From contig CAJSYZ010000008.1 in assembly GCA_910574455.1 (NCBI GenBank), forward strand, positions 2,358,707 to 2,422,706: DNA of 64,000 nt, written 5' to 3'. A program made the position numbers and the translations under genes. The notes below the pieces were generated by a model. That model had not been told where the DNA came from and did no database searches. It worked only from the letters and a program-made list of their open reading frames with translations. This document shows, in pieces, positions 11,792-23,499 of the stretch. The DNA is from Trichaptum fuscoviolaceum (taxonomy: Eukaryota; Basidiomycota; Agaricomycetes; Hymenochaetales; Trichaptaceae). Positions within the stretch are counted from its first letter, which is position 1; each line of letters starts with the position of its first letter.

Positions 11792-13659
11792 CTATTCCTC
11801 GTCCGGGATGCTTCCAGCAGTATCAGGATCTAGTACACTAGAGACGGCGGACGGCGGACGTTTGGGAATGCCGAGCTCGAGCATGTGCACCATGCTCTCC
11901 AGTTCGTCAACGGGTGCGATAGACTTCTCCGATATTGGGAACGTGCTATGATCTTCGACGTGCAAGACACCGTTTGTTGGTTGTGATACAATCGGAGTTG
12001 GTTCTTCTACCTCTGCTAGTGCATTATGAGCAGTGTCAATAGCAGTTGTAGAGCCATTGTCTGGTGCTTCGTTTTCTTCGATCTTCTCATCTCCAGACAA
12101 AGGCTCTGGCGATGCAGGAAGTACGTAGGGCGTGTCTTTCTCGATCTCCCCTATTGCTCCAACTGTAGTGCTTATGGCAAACGACGCATCAGCCCCTGCC
12201 AGTGATACACGAATGTGCTCGCTGTCCAGCGTCTCATTCTCGTCCACGTACGCGTCGTCATAGCTCTCAATCTCATCCGAGTCACTCTTCACGTCTGGTT
12301 CGATGTGCTCAGTGATGTCAGTTGTGAAGGATTGTTCAGAGATGAAAGACGGTTGTTCTTCGTAGCCGCCTTCAGGGTGGTCCACGACTTCGTCAAGCGA
12401 GGGCTCCGCTGCTAAAGCACCGTTCGAGTGCACTTCGTCTTCGCTCTTCACGACTTCTACAGGTGCTGCTGCAGCGGCACCGATAGCAACGGCTTTTCCA
12501 TTTCCTGTGGCCTTTGTAGCCTTGACCTTGGATGCGAGCTCTTTCTTGTCGCGTTCCTGTTTCAATTTCAAAGGAGCTAGACCGACTCTTGGCTTCACAG
12601 CAGCGGCTATTGGACGCGCAGGCGCTCCGCCTCTAGTAGGGACAGGTTTTGCTTTTGCTGGGCTCTGCGTTACAGCAGGTGCCGGAGCGCGCGCTTTCGA
12701 TGCAGACGCGGCTGTAGGTTTGGATAATCTCTCAAGAACAGCATTTGCTTGGGCCGAAGTTGTAGCCTTCCGAGTTGGAGTCGGAACTGGAGGCGCGTTC
12801 CTGGCTTTTGCTAGCGACGCAGCGGTAGGCGCGTACAATCCCGACGGTGTCTTCGGTCTGGCCACTGCGCTTGGAGTCTTTGAACGAGAAGGAGTCGACG
12901 GTGCGCTCATACCTACGCGTGACTTTGCGCGGACTGTAGACGTCGTCGATGTCGTCGATTGTCCAGTGAGTTGAGGCTTCAGAGGCTTCATTGTCGACGG
13001 CGGTGGATTGAAGTAAGAAGGAGGAGGAGGCTTCGTTGTCGATGTTCGCGCTGGTGTCTTCGTAGGAGTTATTGGCATAGTCTTTTTCGCCAGAGGTTTT
13101 GTAGATTGACGCAGTTTGGATGGACTTTCAGCAGGTGGAGTAGCTGTTTCTCGAGGAGGAGAACTAGGCTGTGGCTCAGGAGCAGGATCGACACGATCTG
13201 CCAGCGGCTCAGGTTCTTTTGCCAGCGATACCGGCGCTGACACTGAACTTGTAATCGCATCGCGGGGCGAGGTCGGCTCAGGAGGTTTGGGATCTTCTGC
13301 AGTCTTCTTGACGAGAGACGGCAAAGGCGATTTTGCAGTATCATCGCTCTTCGGCTTCGAGTCGATCGACGAACTCGAAGTCGGAAGTGGACGCGGTGGC
13401 CATTCCCGTTTCTCCTTGATCTCTTCTTTGGCTGAGTCGCCCGTGTTGTGGCTCACCACGCTCGCCGTCCTAGCCAGCAAAGGCGAGGACGTCGAGCCAG
13501 AGAGCGACGTGCGCTTGGTCTGCTGCTCGAACCGACCGATGAGATTGGCAACACTCTGACGCGGTCGCTCGTCTGGCAGTGGCCTGCAATCAGTTCAGTG
13601 AGCAAATTCAGTCGCATCCTTCCCTGCAATTTCGCGTAAAGATTTTGTACGACTTACAT
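11792..13659 (-). CDS. Long disordered Ser/Pro/Ala/Lys-rich protein, function unknown
   Basis: No known domain was recognised. Exon 2 (11792-13583) is one open frame. Exon 1 contributes only the letters AT of the start codon (13658-13659), because the donor gtaagt begins right after AT and the acceptor at 13584 supplies the G. The product then starts MPLPDERPRQSVANLIGRFE and is about 600 residues long. The first half is basic and built of Pro/Thr/Ser/Ala/Lys repeats, including SRSKTPSAVARPKTPSGLYA. A short Lys/Glu helix (LKLKQERDKKELASKVKAT) follows, then an acidic, Ser-rich second half. The C-terminus SMVHMLELGIPKRPPSAVSS looks conserved. The charge split is reminiscent of a scaffold or cytoskeletal adaptor, but that is inference. 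Its start lies about 0.2 kb from the divergent hydrolase gene. Confidence 0.75.
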
Positions 13660-13867
13660 CTTGGCCTGCGCGCTCTAGCGAGTTGAAAGTGAATGGAAGG
13701 AACGGTGGTGATTTGGCGGGGGACAACGTAGCTACACTTGGATGGCGTCCATTAGCGACAGAGTCGCGTCGTGCAGCCGTCCTATCCCTATTTAGCAGCC
13801 TCTCACCAGTACCACCATCTATCAACTTGCAAATAATCTCAACACAAATCCTGCCTTGTAACCAAGA
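13660..13867. promoter_or_regulatory. Short bidirectional promoter region
   Basis: Only about 208 bp separate the split start codon of the left-pointing disordered protein from the ATG of the right-pointing hydrolase, so both promoters and leaders must share this DNA. No TATA box is obvious. Short upstream ATGs occur on the left strand if transcription starts far enough back. Confidence 0.5.
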
Positions 13868-14737
13868 ATGTCTGTAGTTGAGGAAATAAGTCGCCAAGCT
13901 GTCAGTCTGCCTTCTGGCTTGTCGCTCGAACTCAGTCTCAAGCCTCCACCCAATCGACTTGAAGGATATGGTTTGGCTATACTTCTGCATCCTTGGTCGT
14001 GGCTAGGAGGGAATATGAACGACCCGTGCGTCGCAATACAATGACTCTCGAAGTCTGCTCCTAAAATCTCGTAAATTTACCCGTTGCCTCCGTAACTCGC
14101 TTCCCAGTGTCTTGCGATACTTCTTCGAACTCCTGCACGCCCGGGGATTCTGTTTACTTCTGTACAATAGCCGTGGGGTAGGGAAGTCCTCTGGCTGGCC
14201 CTCACTTTCTGGCCTGCAAGAAGGGAAGGATCTGCAGGAAGTCGTCCAGTGGGGGTTTTCTCGTATTCCGGGCGTCGATCACGTCCTTCTCATTGTGAGC
14301 GTGCATCAGAAGTTATTGTTCTTCCATGATCTGATTTTGATTGAAATCCTCAGGGATATTCATATGGCTCTCTCATTGTCTCGCAACATCCGGTTCTCCC
14401 AGAGCCAATGAAGACATCTCACATCCTCCTCTCATATCCTCTTGACAAGCGGGGCCTTCTTACTCTCTTTCACTCTCGCAGCTACGCAGAAACTCTGAAA
14501 GCTCTCGTCCAAAACCCTCGATCGAATGTGTTAATTCTGTATGGCGACAGTGACGAGTTCACAGGAATAGGCAGTTATGAAGCATGGGTAAAAGAACTGC
14601 AGCGGGATGCTGGTCAAGGCACAGGAGACACAGGTGGTAGACTGCAAGTGGGATTTGTCGAAGGAGCAACTCATTTCTGGGAGCCCAGAAAAGCTCGAAT
14701 CATGCAACAAATCGTTGAACAGTGGCTCGACAGCTAG
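13868..14737 (+). CDS. Alpha/beta-hydrolase fold protein
   Basis: Probable serine hydrolase of the alpha/beta-hydrolase superfamily; substrate unknown. Exons are 13868-14025, 14108-14294 and 14354-14737, joining in phase to about 242 residues. Visible landmarks are the first strand and oxyanion region (YGLAILLHPWSWLGGNMNDP), then YNSRGVGKSSG, the nucleophile elbow GYSYGS (Ser as nucleophile) at the start of exon 3, the acid strand VLILYGDSDEFTG, and the histidine in VEGATHFW near the C-terminus. The triad Ser-Asp-His is therefore complete. There is no signal peptide or membrane segment. The layout resembles small fungal esterase/dienelactone-type hydrolases, but the exact subfamily is not clear. 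Confidence 0.85.
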
Positions 14738-14951
14738 ACAAGGACTTCATACCCGAAATATATTCTCGATGGTTTCTGGTCGTACTGTGTGAATAAATAT
14801 ATAGCTGGTATTTCATCCGGTTCATCATATACAAGAGTAATATGTATTACATTAGGACAGAGGAAACATTTGTTCATCTTAGAAGCATCTGTTACACGTC
14901 CGACGTTCCATTATTCGTACAAATCAAAGAGATAACACGATCGAGGGCGAC

Positions 14952-16825
14952 TCAGACGGTGATCTTCGTCTTCAGAGCTGTGATGGATGGAGTGAAGAAG
15001 TACGCGCCACCCTTTGAGACAACGAAGTTGGAGGGGATCGTCAAGTCATTGCCCGGCGTAGTCGGGTCTGTGCCAGAAAAAGACAGAGGGGCACCGGTAT
15101 TGTTCTGTCCAACTGCATACAAGATTGAATTAGAGATGTGTGGGCCACATGGAATTGATTGCGAGCTTACTGATAGGATCGAACCCAGGTGTCACAGTCT
15201 TCTGGAGTGGGAAGCCCGTATTGTTTGCCCAACCTGAATCATAAGTCATAAGTAGATGGAATAAGGTGAAGCCAATAGACTCACTTTCTTGGACGAACTC
15301 AAAGCCATTGGCGAGGTTGCTCTGATAGCAGGTGAAGGCAAGACCTCGAACAAGCTCGGTCTTATTCTTCTTCACCTCGTCCTCAGTCAATTCTGGGCCG
15401 AAAGGAATACCTTGGCGCATGATCATGTGTGTCGCAACAGCCGCGTCGCCGAACCTTTCAGAAGTAATATAATAAGCACCAACATAACATACCGAGAGTG
15501 TAAGGTAAGACAACATACAATTGCTTCAGGTCATTACGTGGGTTCGTTTTCCTGATGTGTGCCGCGAAGGGGCACTTGGTCTGATCATCGAATTCACCAA
15601 CGAAAGTGAAGTTGTTGTTCCTCTGGGGATCAGCCGCCAGCGTCGGGTCGTCTTGCGTCGGTGAGATGTCCGTCGGTGCACCACTCTTCCAGCGACCAAA
15701 CAAGCGCGCGCCAAGTAGCTCACTGCCGAGAGTGCGGTCGGGCACCTCCTTGATCGGGTTGTCGGCCAAGAATTTGTTGAATTCAGGGACAAATTGTTGA
15801 AGTTGACGGTAGCTACATAGAATGGCATGAGCTATGACGGGGAAGGGTACATCACATCAGACGCTCACCAGAGTATAGAGCCATTCTTCGTCCAGTCTGG
15901 GCGAGTAGTAACGGTATCTCCTGCTTGACCGCAGACGAGAATACCAGGATCGACTTGTTGTTGTCCCGGAAGTAATGGGCCATTAAGGGTAGGGATACAC
16001 GGGAAGGAGATTCCATCCAGGAAACCCTAAAAGTTTTTATCAGTCGGTGAAGTACATTTTCCATCATACGGAAGGACGTACAAAGTGTTCATGACCCTTC
16101 TCCTTATCTGGGCGGACATTACCGGCGACTTTAAGAACTTGTTTGACAGACAAGCCGAGCGTTAGCTCAACTTTCGCAACACCTTCAAGTACTGAGGCAG
16201 GGCATTCTCCAGCAACAAATGCAAGAAAGTCGATCTCGCCCAAGAATTCAGACTGCCACTTTGGCGTGAACACTGTCCCGTTGAGAGTTCCCGGGTCACC
16301 GAGCGCTTGTGCACTAGCCTTTTGTCCATTGTCAAAAGACGGGTCTCCAATAGATTCCGTAATACCAAGCTGATATGCAACGGAGTCAGAAAGGTGTCAT
16401 GCATAACTACTAACATCTCCTGACCTTCTTTAGTCCCGCGGAGGTGAAGCCGACGTTGATACCGACAATCTTGACTAAACCACCTTTACCGCTATTCTTG
16501 TGGTCGGCGATTTCCTGGCGCATCTTCTGCACATCAGCAGTTGTGGTGATGGCTGGGATCAGCTGCTTCAGGTGAGTCTTGAAGCTCGCAACATTAACGA
16601 TGTTGAAAAAGATGAAGTCCTCAAAGCGCTTCGGAATACCCAAGCTACAAACGCGAACATCAGCTAGTCTGCCTAGGTGTAAGTTCTCTGTAGTTCTTAC
16701 ACGACATCGCCTGGCAGTGCAACGATATTGTTAGTCTTAGGTCAAGCTAGTATATGATAGTCACCCTCACCTTGAAGGTCAACCAAGTCTTGGGGGGTGG
16801 GGAAAGTGGACGGAGGAGTTGTCAT
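14952..16825 (-). CDS. DyP-type (dye-decolorizing) heme peroxidase
   Basis: Heme peroxidase of the DyP superfamily, which oxidises dyes and phenolics with hydrogen peroxide. The ATG at 16825 gives MTTPPSTFPTPQDLVDLQGD; small exons then read VVLGIPKRFEDFIFFNIVNV. The diagnostic GxxDG motif is present as GFLDGISFPCIP (about 16000), with the catalytic Asp. Further landmarks are VDPGILVCGQAGD, the heme-ligand region CPFAAHIRKTNPR (proximal His, with the following Arg), MIMRQGIPFGPEL, RGLAFTCYQSNLANGFEFVQ and TPGFDPI. The last exon ends ITALKTKITV and stops at 14952. Several introns are 50-70 nt. No signal peptide is visible, although many basidiomycete DyPs are secreted, so either this form is intracellular or an upstream exon was missed. 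Confidence 0.92.
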
Positions 16826-18365
16826 GCTTCGTTCGATATGTTACGAAGAGTGAAGTGGGGCGAGGTCAGTCGGTTGAGAGAAACACTGTACGGAGAGATT
16901 GTAGGTGTTCTTATACCTTGGCCTCCGCACTGTACGCAGTCGAATAGTGACTACCCCGCAGCACAAAAGGCATAGTCCGGCGCCCATCCTCGAAAGCAAT
17001 CACTGATACAAACTTTGGCCATCGCCAATGCGCTTCTTCCGATTGTGAGCGGCTTCTACTGTCGGCGATGGCTTATTCCTGTGAGATTTGGAGCTGCCCA
17101 GACAACCAGCTGATGATGCCCAGGCGTGCATATCGCAAGCTTTTACGGCCAACTGAGGGCATATGAAACGTAAACCTGTCGATGCGAATGAACGTTTGCT
17201 TGAAGGGTGTTCGGACCGATTTGGACAGTCCCCTCGGAGACAAAGCAGTACGGTATCTGGGCGCAGACCTCAAGATTGAGATGGCCATTAAAAGGAGCCC
17301 GACGCGCCAGCATTATGAGCTAAGCCGTTGGAGGAGGACCACAGGAGTACATTTGCGGCGCTCAAGTAAATCATTACCGACAACCTCGGTCTCGGTTGAG
17401 CAGCGTGAGAATGGCTTGTGAGTGTTTATTGATGGAGAATTCTTCCGAAAACATATGCATGGAGTCATAAGACTGGCGAGGGACGGTGCGTACATCGAAA
17501 TCCGCAGTGTTCGGGAAATCGCAAACCAGTGTCCATCTCAAACTCGCGAGTTATGGGATAGGGGGTAGCCCAGCCTGTTCATCATGAGTTAATTCCATGG
17601 AAGCACTGCGAGAATGTTAGGACCTGTATCAAGACACCGTATTGGCATACGCAGAGCCGTAAGAAGACCACACAACCACCGATACGTATTGCCTGGCTTC
17701 AGATCGAATGTCGATGCATCATTGAGCGGTCAGCCTAGAGCAAGGGCCCAAAGACTCATGCAGAAATGAATGCATGGGCATAGCAAATTGCTAGCGAGCT
17801 ATTGGTCGGACAAAGGCGGGCTATGGGCGGTCCCGTAGAAGGTACATTTGATTAGACGTGCTCCGCTTCCGCTGTGGCGATAATATAGACTGTTTAACCC
17901 CGAACACTTTGCAATATCGCCCATACCAAGGAACGCAAAGGAATGATGGTATAGCCTTGTAGATTATAGATGATGTACTGCCCATAGAAGACTATTGCGA
18001 TTTACGCCGGTACCACATTGATGCGCCGTCATCACCACCAAGTTTAGAAATATGGCATATGGCTGATGTTAAGTTGAAGGGTATGCGATTATTCTGTTGC
18101 AACTTGAAATGGTGAGCTAGGCGACTGACGCGGAGTGAAGTTGGTGACATTAGGATATAATGTGGCTTTAAATTTCGCGATTTAATCGACAGCATGGCAC
18201 TAGAAAACAACGGAGAGAGGGGCGTCAATGAAGAAAAAGGTTCGGATATTCAAGTTGGACACATACTACTATACAATAGAAGGAAAGCACCGACCAAATA
18301 TCGTGTGCTTGGGTGTTGCAGAAAGTCGGCAGTGTCGCTCAGGCTGTGATCAGTCAGGGCCAGCG
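16826..18365. other. Gene-free stretch of about 1.5 kb
   Basis: Upstream region of the DyP gene (left-pointing) followed by the 3' flank of the DUF4604-like gene. Open frames up to about 80 codons occur on both strands but show no family resemblance, no start context and no splice logic. No repeat was recognised. Confidence 0.4.
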
Positions 18366-19046
18366 TCAACCTTCATCCCCATCGTCGAACGACAGCAAAG
18401 CGCCGACGTTCTTCGATTTCCCTTTCTTCACCTTCTTTTCTGGATTCACGTTCTTCTTCGCGAGCTGCTGTAGGTCGTCTTCATTTTCCCCGGGCCTTTT
18501 CCGCTTCTTGGAAGATGTCTTTGTTTTTGAGCCGAATGACGCAAAAGACAACGTGGGTTTAGGATCTTTCGCTGCAGCCTTCGCATTGGTCTGCGATCCA
18601 CTGTTCGAGCTCGAAGTCCCAGACGGCTGGCCATCCCCGTCATCATGATCGGTTGATAGTGGGGGTAGTCCCTTTGCTGTCGACGTTTGTACGTTAGAAG
18701 AACGCGATACAGCAATGAAATGCTCACCTCTACGCCTTTCATTCTCCACCTCTCCCTGTGACATGTGCTTCCCTTCCTTCAAGACCACGATTTGCGGCTT
18801 CTCGTCTTCATCGTCTTCATTTGCACTCCCAGGATCATCTTCTGGTCGCTGTGGTGGTGAAGGCCTACGAGGGATCGGCGGACGTCCAGAAGAGGCTTGC
18901 CACTCGTCGAACTCCGTGTCCTCCGAGTCTTCGTGGGTTGATACACCGGCAACCTGATTCTTCAGTCTTTGCAGGAACGCTGGGGTGCCCTGACTATAAG
19001 CTAGTCTAGACGACAACTGTTGTCGCGTAGGTTCTTTGGGAGGCAT
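18366..19046 (-). CDS. DUF4604-like protein (KIAA1143-type)
   Basis: Uncharacterised eukaryotic family. The ATG at 19046 gives MPPKEPTRQQLSSRLAYSQG followed by TPAFLQRLKNQVAG, the family's N-terminal signature (aromatic, then 'PxFLxxL/FKxQVG'). A second conserved element is EKPQIVVLKEGKHMSQGEVE in the middle. The C-terminal half is Lys/Ser-rich with a nuclear-localisation-like run (KKRKRPGENEDD ... KKVKKGKSKN) and ends LLSFDDGDEG. An optional intron (donor gtgagc after ERRR, acceptor before AKGLPPLSTD) keeps the frame, and the unspliced form is also open. The frame continues upstream, but the resemblance begins at this Met. A nuclear RNA-related role is only inferred. Confidence 0.75.
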   Translation of the reverse strand: MPPKEPTRQQLSSRLAYSQGTPAFLQRLKNQVAGVSTHEDSEDTEFDEWQASSGRPPIPRRPSPPQRPEDDPGSANEDDEDEKPQIVVLKEGKHMSQGEVENERRRGEHFIAVSRSSNVQTSTAKGLPPLSTDHDDGDGQPSGTSSSNSGSQTNAKAAAKDPKPTLSFASFGSKTKTSSKKRKRPGENEDDLQQLAKKNVNPEKKVKKGKSKNVGALLSFDDGDEG

Positions 19047-20132
19047 AATCTGAGCAGAAATCACAGATGATAGTTGGCCACAAAAGGGTGCACTGATGTA
19101 ATAAGATAAATCCCATGCACTCACAAGGTGGCAGCAGAGAGAAAGGGGCTTGAACAACTTCATTCATTGCATGATGGAATTACTACTTGTTATTACTATT
19201 TACAGAAACATATATATAAAAAACAATGCATGCAGCAAGTGCTGCATATCACGGGTTTCCCTCCTATAAGCAATGCGGAAATCAGCAAGAATTCACTGCA
19301 ATTTATGACAGAATTCGGAAGAGAGATCAGACATCCAAAGGAAGGTGTTTTTGACCCTCATCACGCCGACCACCCACCGCCATACCAACGTACCCGAAGG
19401 TAGCCCGTCTTGACACACACGAATTGGGTTCAGTGGTGAACAAGAGGAAAAATGAACATGGGGTCTGGGGGAGTACTCCTAAAGCGGAGGGCGCTAGGGT
19501 GGAAACTGCGAATTAACGGTAGTTTTTCATCATAAAGACGATAGAAAAGCCGTGGAAAGGTTTAAAATCTCTTGAACTCACAAAAGCTCAAGCAAGAAAT
19601 ACTGCATCAAACCTCAAAGCCATGCATAAAAAGCACCCTCTGCATCTGCACCGCTCCTGTGGAAGAAAAACATACATCATAAGCAAAGCGGTCCGGGATT
19701 ACGAAGAATTAGAAGATAGAGATCAGACAAAATGGCACTGGCAAGTGCACTGTGCGCTCCGTAGAGCGCGGGTTCGTTGCGAACGAACTAGCTCTGTTCC
19801 TCGGCATGGTCGTATAGGACGGGGAAGAGAATAAAGTCATCACAGAAGGGAAAGAAGACATGCAGAACACTCACCAACCAAGAGTCAAAATAAATGCAAA
19901 GGATCCAAGCTCGAATCCCCGAGCAAGAATATGTTGAAAAGTTATAAGGGATTTATCAGATGGTCCGTGCACGTGACACGTGACTGCGGAAAGTTCCCGC
20001 CGCCCTGAGTGGCTAGTAAGTCCGCGGAAGTAACTTGAAGATCGTGAGAAATGCTGAGCAAGTCACCCACTGGCACTTTTAGCTGCCGATCGCTTGAATC
20101 CACGGTCTTGTACGAACCACCACCAACACACG
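19047..20132. other. Divergent intergenic region, about 1.1 kb
   Basis: Lies between the starts of the DUF4604-like gene and the split-RING gene, so it should hold two promoters. Short frames (60-90 codons) have no coding features. A palindromic GTTCGTTGCGAACGAAC occurs near 19771-19787, but no tRNA cloverleaf could be built around it. Confidence 0.35.
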
Positions 20133-21990
20133 ATGTCGGAGACGCTCGTTCAGAGGCCAACGCCTGTAGACTTGAGCAGCACAACTCATATACAATCACC
20201 TGTCAGAGAAGTTATTGACGTTGACACGTTATACGACGACGACATCGAGATCATCCGCAACTATTCTGGCGGCGCCGGCTCTCGCCGCCCGACCCAGCTC
20301 AATGCTCCTCAAGATATTATAGATGTTGACGAACTTGACGAAGAAATTCAGGTTGTAGGAGGACCATCGAATATCAATGGTGCAAGTGCAGGCAATCGCG
20401 GTCAGGGTAATGGACGTGAGTACATATGTCTCGGAGGGAATTCGCGGATATTCACCTTCATTTGAAGACCAACCTGCTCGAAGAGTTCTCTTTTCTCCCC
20501 CTCCACGTCTGCAAGACAACCCGATCCCACCTGTACCACCGATTCCGATCCGTTTTCGAGATCCACCACCCTTACAGTATCGGCCACCTCAAGATTATGC
20601 TGCCGGCGTTTTCCGGCCGATGGACAGACCGTTTCCATTTGAAAACGACCTCCTTGCTCATAGGATAAACTTGCATCGTGATGCTGTACCAAATGCAAAT
20701 GTACCTCCCACACGCAATCAACGTGATCGTAGGGGTAACATGGGGCTTGGAGGAGCAGTACTGTCTTTAAATCGTCAGAGGCAGCTCGAAGAAGAGAATG
20801 CACGAATGAGGCGGGAGCAGGAGGGCGGAAACGCTTGGTTAAATTTCCAGGCGGATACAATTGGCATTTTGCGCAGAATCTTCATGGGCAGTCATGGCGA
20901 GGGATGGAGGGACGGAGAGCAAGTTGACCTGGATGTAGTGGATGGCATAGCAATGTCACACTTTGAACGAGCTGCTCAAGAGCCTCGCAGACATGGATTC
21001 GGTACCGGGGCGGATCGTCTTCAAAGAATCAATCCGGTGGAATATAGGAGCGTCTACACGCATTCGAGGCCCGAACCTGGATTTTCGAATGACTTCGCTC
21101 CGGCTGATGTGATAGCTGTTGATCAACCTGGCCCTAGCAGCTTGGCTTCATCTGAGGCGGGAACGATACTAGTTTGCGCCAAGTGTCTCGACCCTCTTGT
21201 CATGAATGTGTCGGGGTCAGAGGACGTGGCTCGCAGGTGCCGTTTGTGGGCATTGCGTTGTGGACATATGTTGGATGGAAAATGTGTGGAAGAACTTATG
21301 AAACCCATCGCAGTAACTGAAACCATCACAGAAGTGAAGGCTCCCTCTGATCCCTCCGGTTCTCACCAGTCAGATACAGGGAAAGAAACGGGGGCTACGG
21401 AGGGCGAGTATCAGGATACCGCAGAACAAACTTTGCCTCCTAGACGCGATAAGGGAAAGCGAAAGGCTGCGGCCTTAGGAGACAACGATTCGTATGTTCC
21501 TATCGATAGGAAGGGTAAGGGTCGTGCCCACGATGCTCTTATACCCAATGTCGTCTTTGAGGGGGCTTCAGAAGGTATCTCATCGATTCCTGCTTCTACA
21601 ATCCGTTCGCGACTGCGCCCGCGCAAGTCACTCTCGCAGTCTGAAACTTCCACTACGGAGACCAATAACGCTACCGAGACCAATACCGCTACCGATGACG
21701 TTCCTTCATCAGCGCAGGTACAAGATGACGAAGAGACGACACCCGCTGAACGTGTATTTCGAGCACCACGCGGGCGACGGCGCATCGCTTCCCGTGGTCG
21801 AGCTCCTCGACGTCGAATGGGCGGGCCAGCGAAAGGGAAAGGGAAAGCAAAAGCACCCATCGTGCAAGGAGAGCACGAGTGGTTGTGTCCTGTTTCCACA
21901 TGTCAACATAAACATTGGAGTGTATTGATAGACGGTGTCTGGAAGATGGACGATGAACGCGAGCTAGGCGCTGTGGCATTGTACGTTTAG
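20133..21990 (+). CDS. SIM-like motifs plus split RING: putative SUMO-targeted E3 ubiquitin ligase
   Basis: Exon 1 is 20133-20415 and exon 2 20468-21990 (phase 1), giving about 601 residues. The N-terminus carries a cluster of hydrophobic-acidic motifs typical of SUMO-interaction motifs: REVIDVDTLYDDDIEIIRNY and QDIIDVDELDEEIQVVGG. A Pro-rich region and a short helix (RQRQLEEENARMRREQEGG) follow. The zinc-binding part is split: CAKCLDPL ... RLWALRCGHMLDGKCVEEL (about residues 330-390) gives the first Cys/His ligands, and the final pair comes about 200 residues later as WLCPVSTCQHKHWSVLIDG. Between them lies a disordered basic/acidic insert rich in KGKGRAH and RRRIASRGRAPRRR stretches. This is known RNF4-like logic (SIMs then RING), but ligase activity is inferred. 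Confidence 0.7.
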
Positions 21991-23499
21991 CGAGATCACT
22001 TAATTTATATTCTATTCTGGTATGTCTTGTCCTTCTGATTTCCCTATAACTACTAACCACGAATTCAAGGCAAAATGTTTTCTTGTATTTCTCGTGGCGG
22101 CTATTCTTCATCTTGTGCAACACCATCCACGTCATTGTCAACATCTGCATTATCATCATCACTATCTCATTGTGCTAATAAACAGTTTCCTCTCACTGTG
22201 CAAACGGTTTTGGACGATTCAAACGATGGGCGAGACAATAGCGATCGACAAAGTCAAGAAGAATTTCCAAAATATGAACAGTTCTATACTTGAGCTAATG
22301 CGCGTCCAAACATGATCATCGATCTGGCAAGCATGAACAGCCTTTGACAAGTCAGGCGGACTTACCGTGCAGCAACATTGTCGTAAACTGCGTTGGATAT
22401 TCAGACGATCACACATCGCTCTGGTGACACTCTTTCCAGGCATTGTGACTTTCTTTCGTAAAACAGTTTCAAGCTTCGAATGAAGCTCATATCTAAGTGC
22501 TTGTTCTCACAAGCTCAGCAACATCGCTAGAAATGCTAAACGTACGTTAAGCATGGATTACTTACGTATGTTGAGGAAAACGAACATGAATACATAGTTG
22601 TCCTGTGTATACTTATGCACACAATTCATCTAATTTACAGCCATTACAATATAACTATGCCCCTCGAGCAAAGTTTCAACTTTTACATAACTGAATTTCA
22701 TCCGAAGCTGCCAATACTCTCGCATTGCAGACTCTGGCACTGCCACAGTGGCACCGCCGTCAACACCGTTGAGTTCAATAAGGGCAGTCGTGACGCTCGA
22801 CTATGTTGTTGACTCTGGCAGCACTTGGCAGACACTTCTCAGACCATCATGAACGAACAGGCTGAAATTGCACTTTCAGCAAATGCGTGTGTTTCTAGCA
22901 GTAAATGTGCTAATGATATACTAGAAAGGTAAGTCAACCTTCAGCACGAATAAACTGTATCTTCAAACCATCTGAAAGGGATATTCCTGCAGTTGGAGCG
23001 GCGTATAATCAAGATGTTTGAAACTATGGTCGCAAAGTGGCAGTAAAACTTTTCTCGAACTTGAACAGCAATGTGTATAGTAAACTCCACACGGAACCCA
23101 ACGAGTTCTCTGCGCAAGCTCAATCCTTCAAGTCCGGAGCAGCTTTTGTCGCTTTCAGAATGTGCTTATAGCATACCTCGACTTCCAGGTCGCATGCTGA
23201 TTGTGCCTATTTGTGAAGTGCTGAGACCTTAGGAGACTGTATATTCGCGGGTTTTGTCCTTTGTCAGTGGTAACCGAAAAAATGTCACCATCGGAATGAC
23301 TACAGATCATAAATATGTTGCGGTGAGTCGTTTTGAGATATAAAAAGATATCAAGCAATGAACTCAAGTCTACGACACGCAAAAACTGAAGAAGTCAAAT
23401 GAAATGAAAAGGCCCCGCTCGCAACCGCTGACTCGAGCATGCTATTTGACTCGTGAGCTACTTATTCCTACTAAGTAACTAAGTCAGAACTGACATATT
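21991..23499. other. Gene-poor stretch of about 1.5 kb
   Basis: 3' flank of the RING gene and of the left-pointing partner gene. One short patch near 22790-22830 reads LDYVVDSGSTWQTLL, which recalls an aspartic-protease active-site strand, but nothing around it supports a gene. No other feature was recognised. Confidence 0.35.

Noticed and set aside
19700..19860. Possible tRNA around the palindrome GTTCGTTGCGAACGAAC
   Set aside because: No acceptor stem or D-arm could be paired around it.
22730..22860. LDYVVDSGSTWQTLL, possible aspartic-protease relic
   Set aside because: Only one motif-like word; no second active-site Asp, no flap Tyr and no extended frame within 1 kb.
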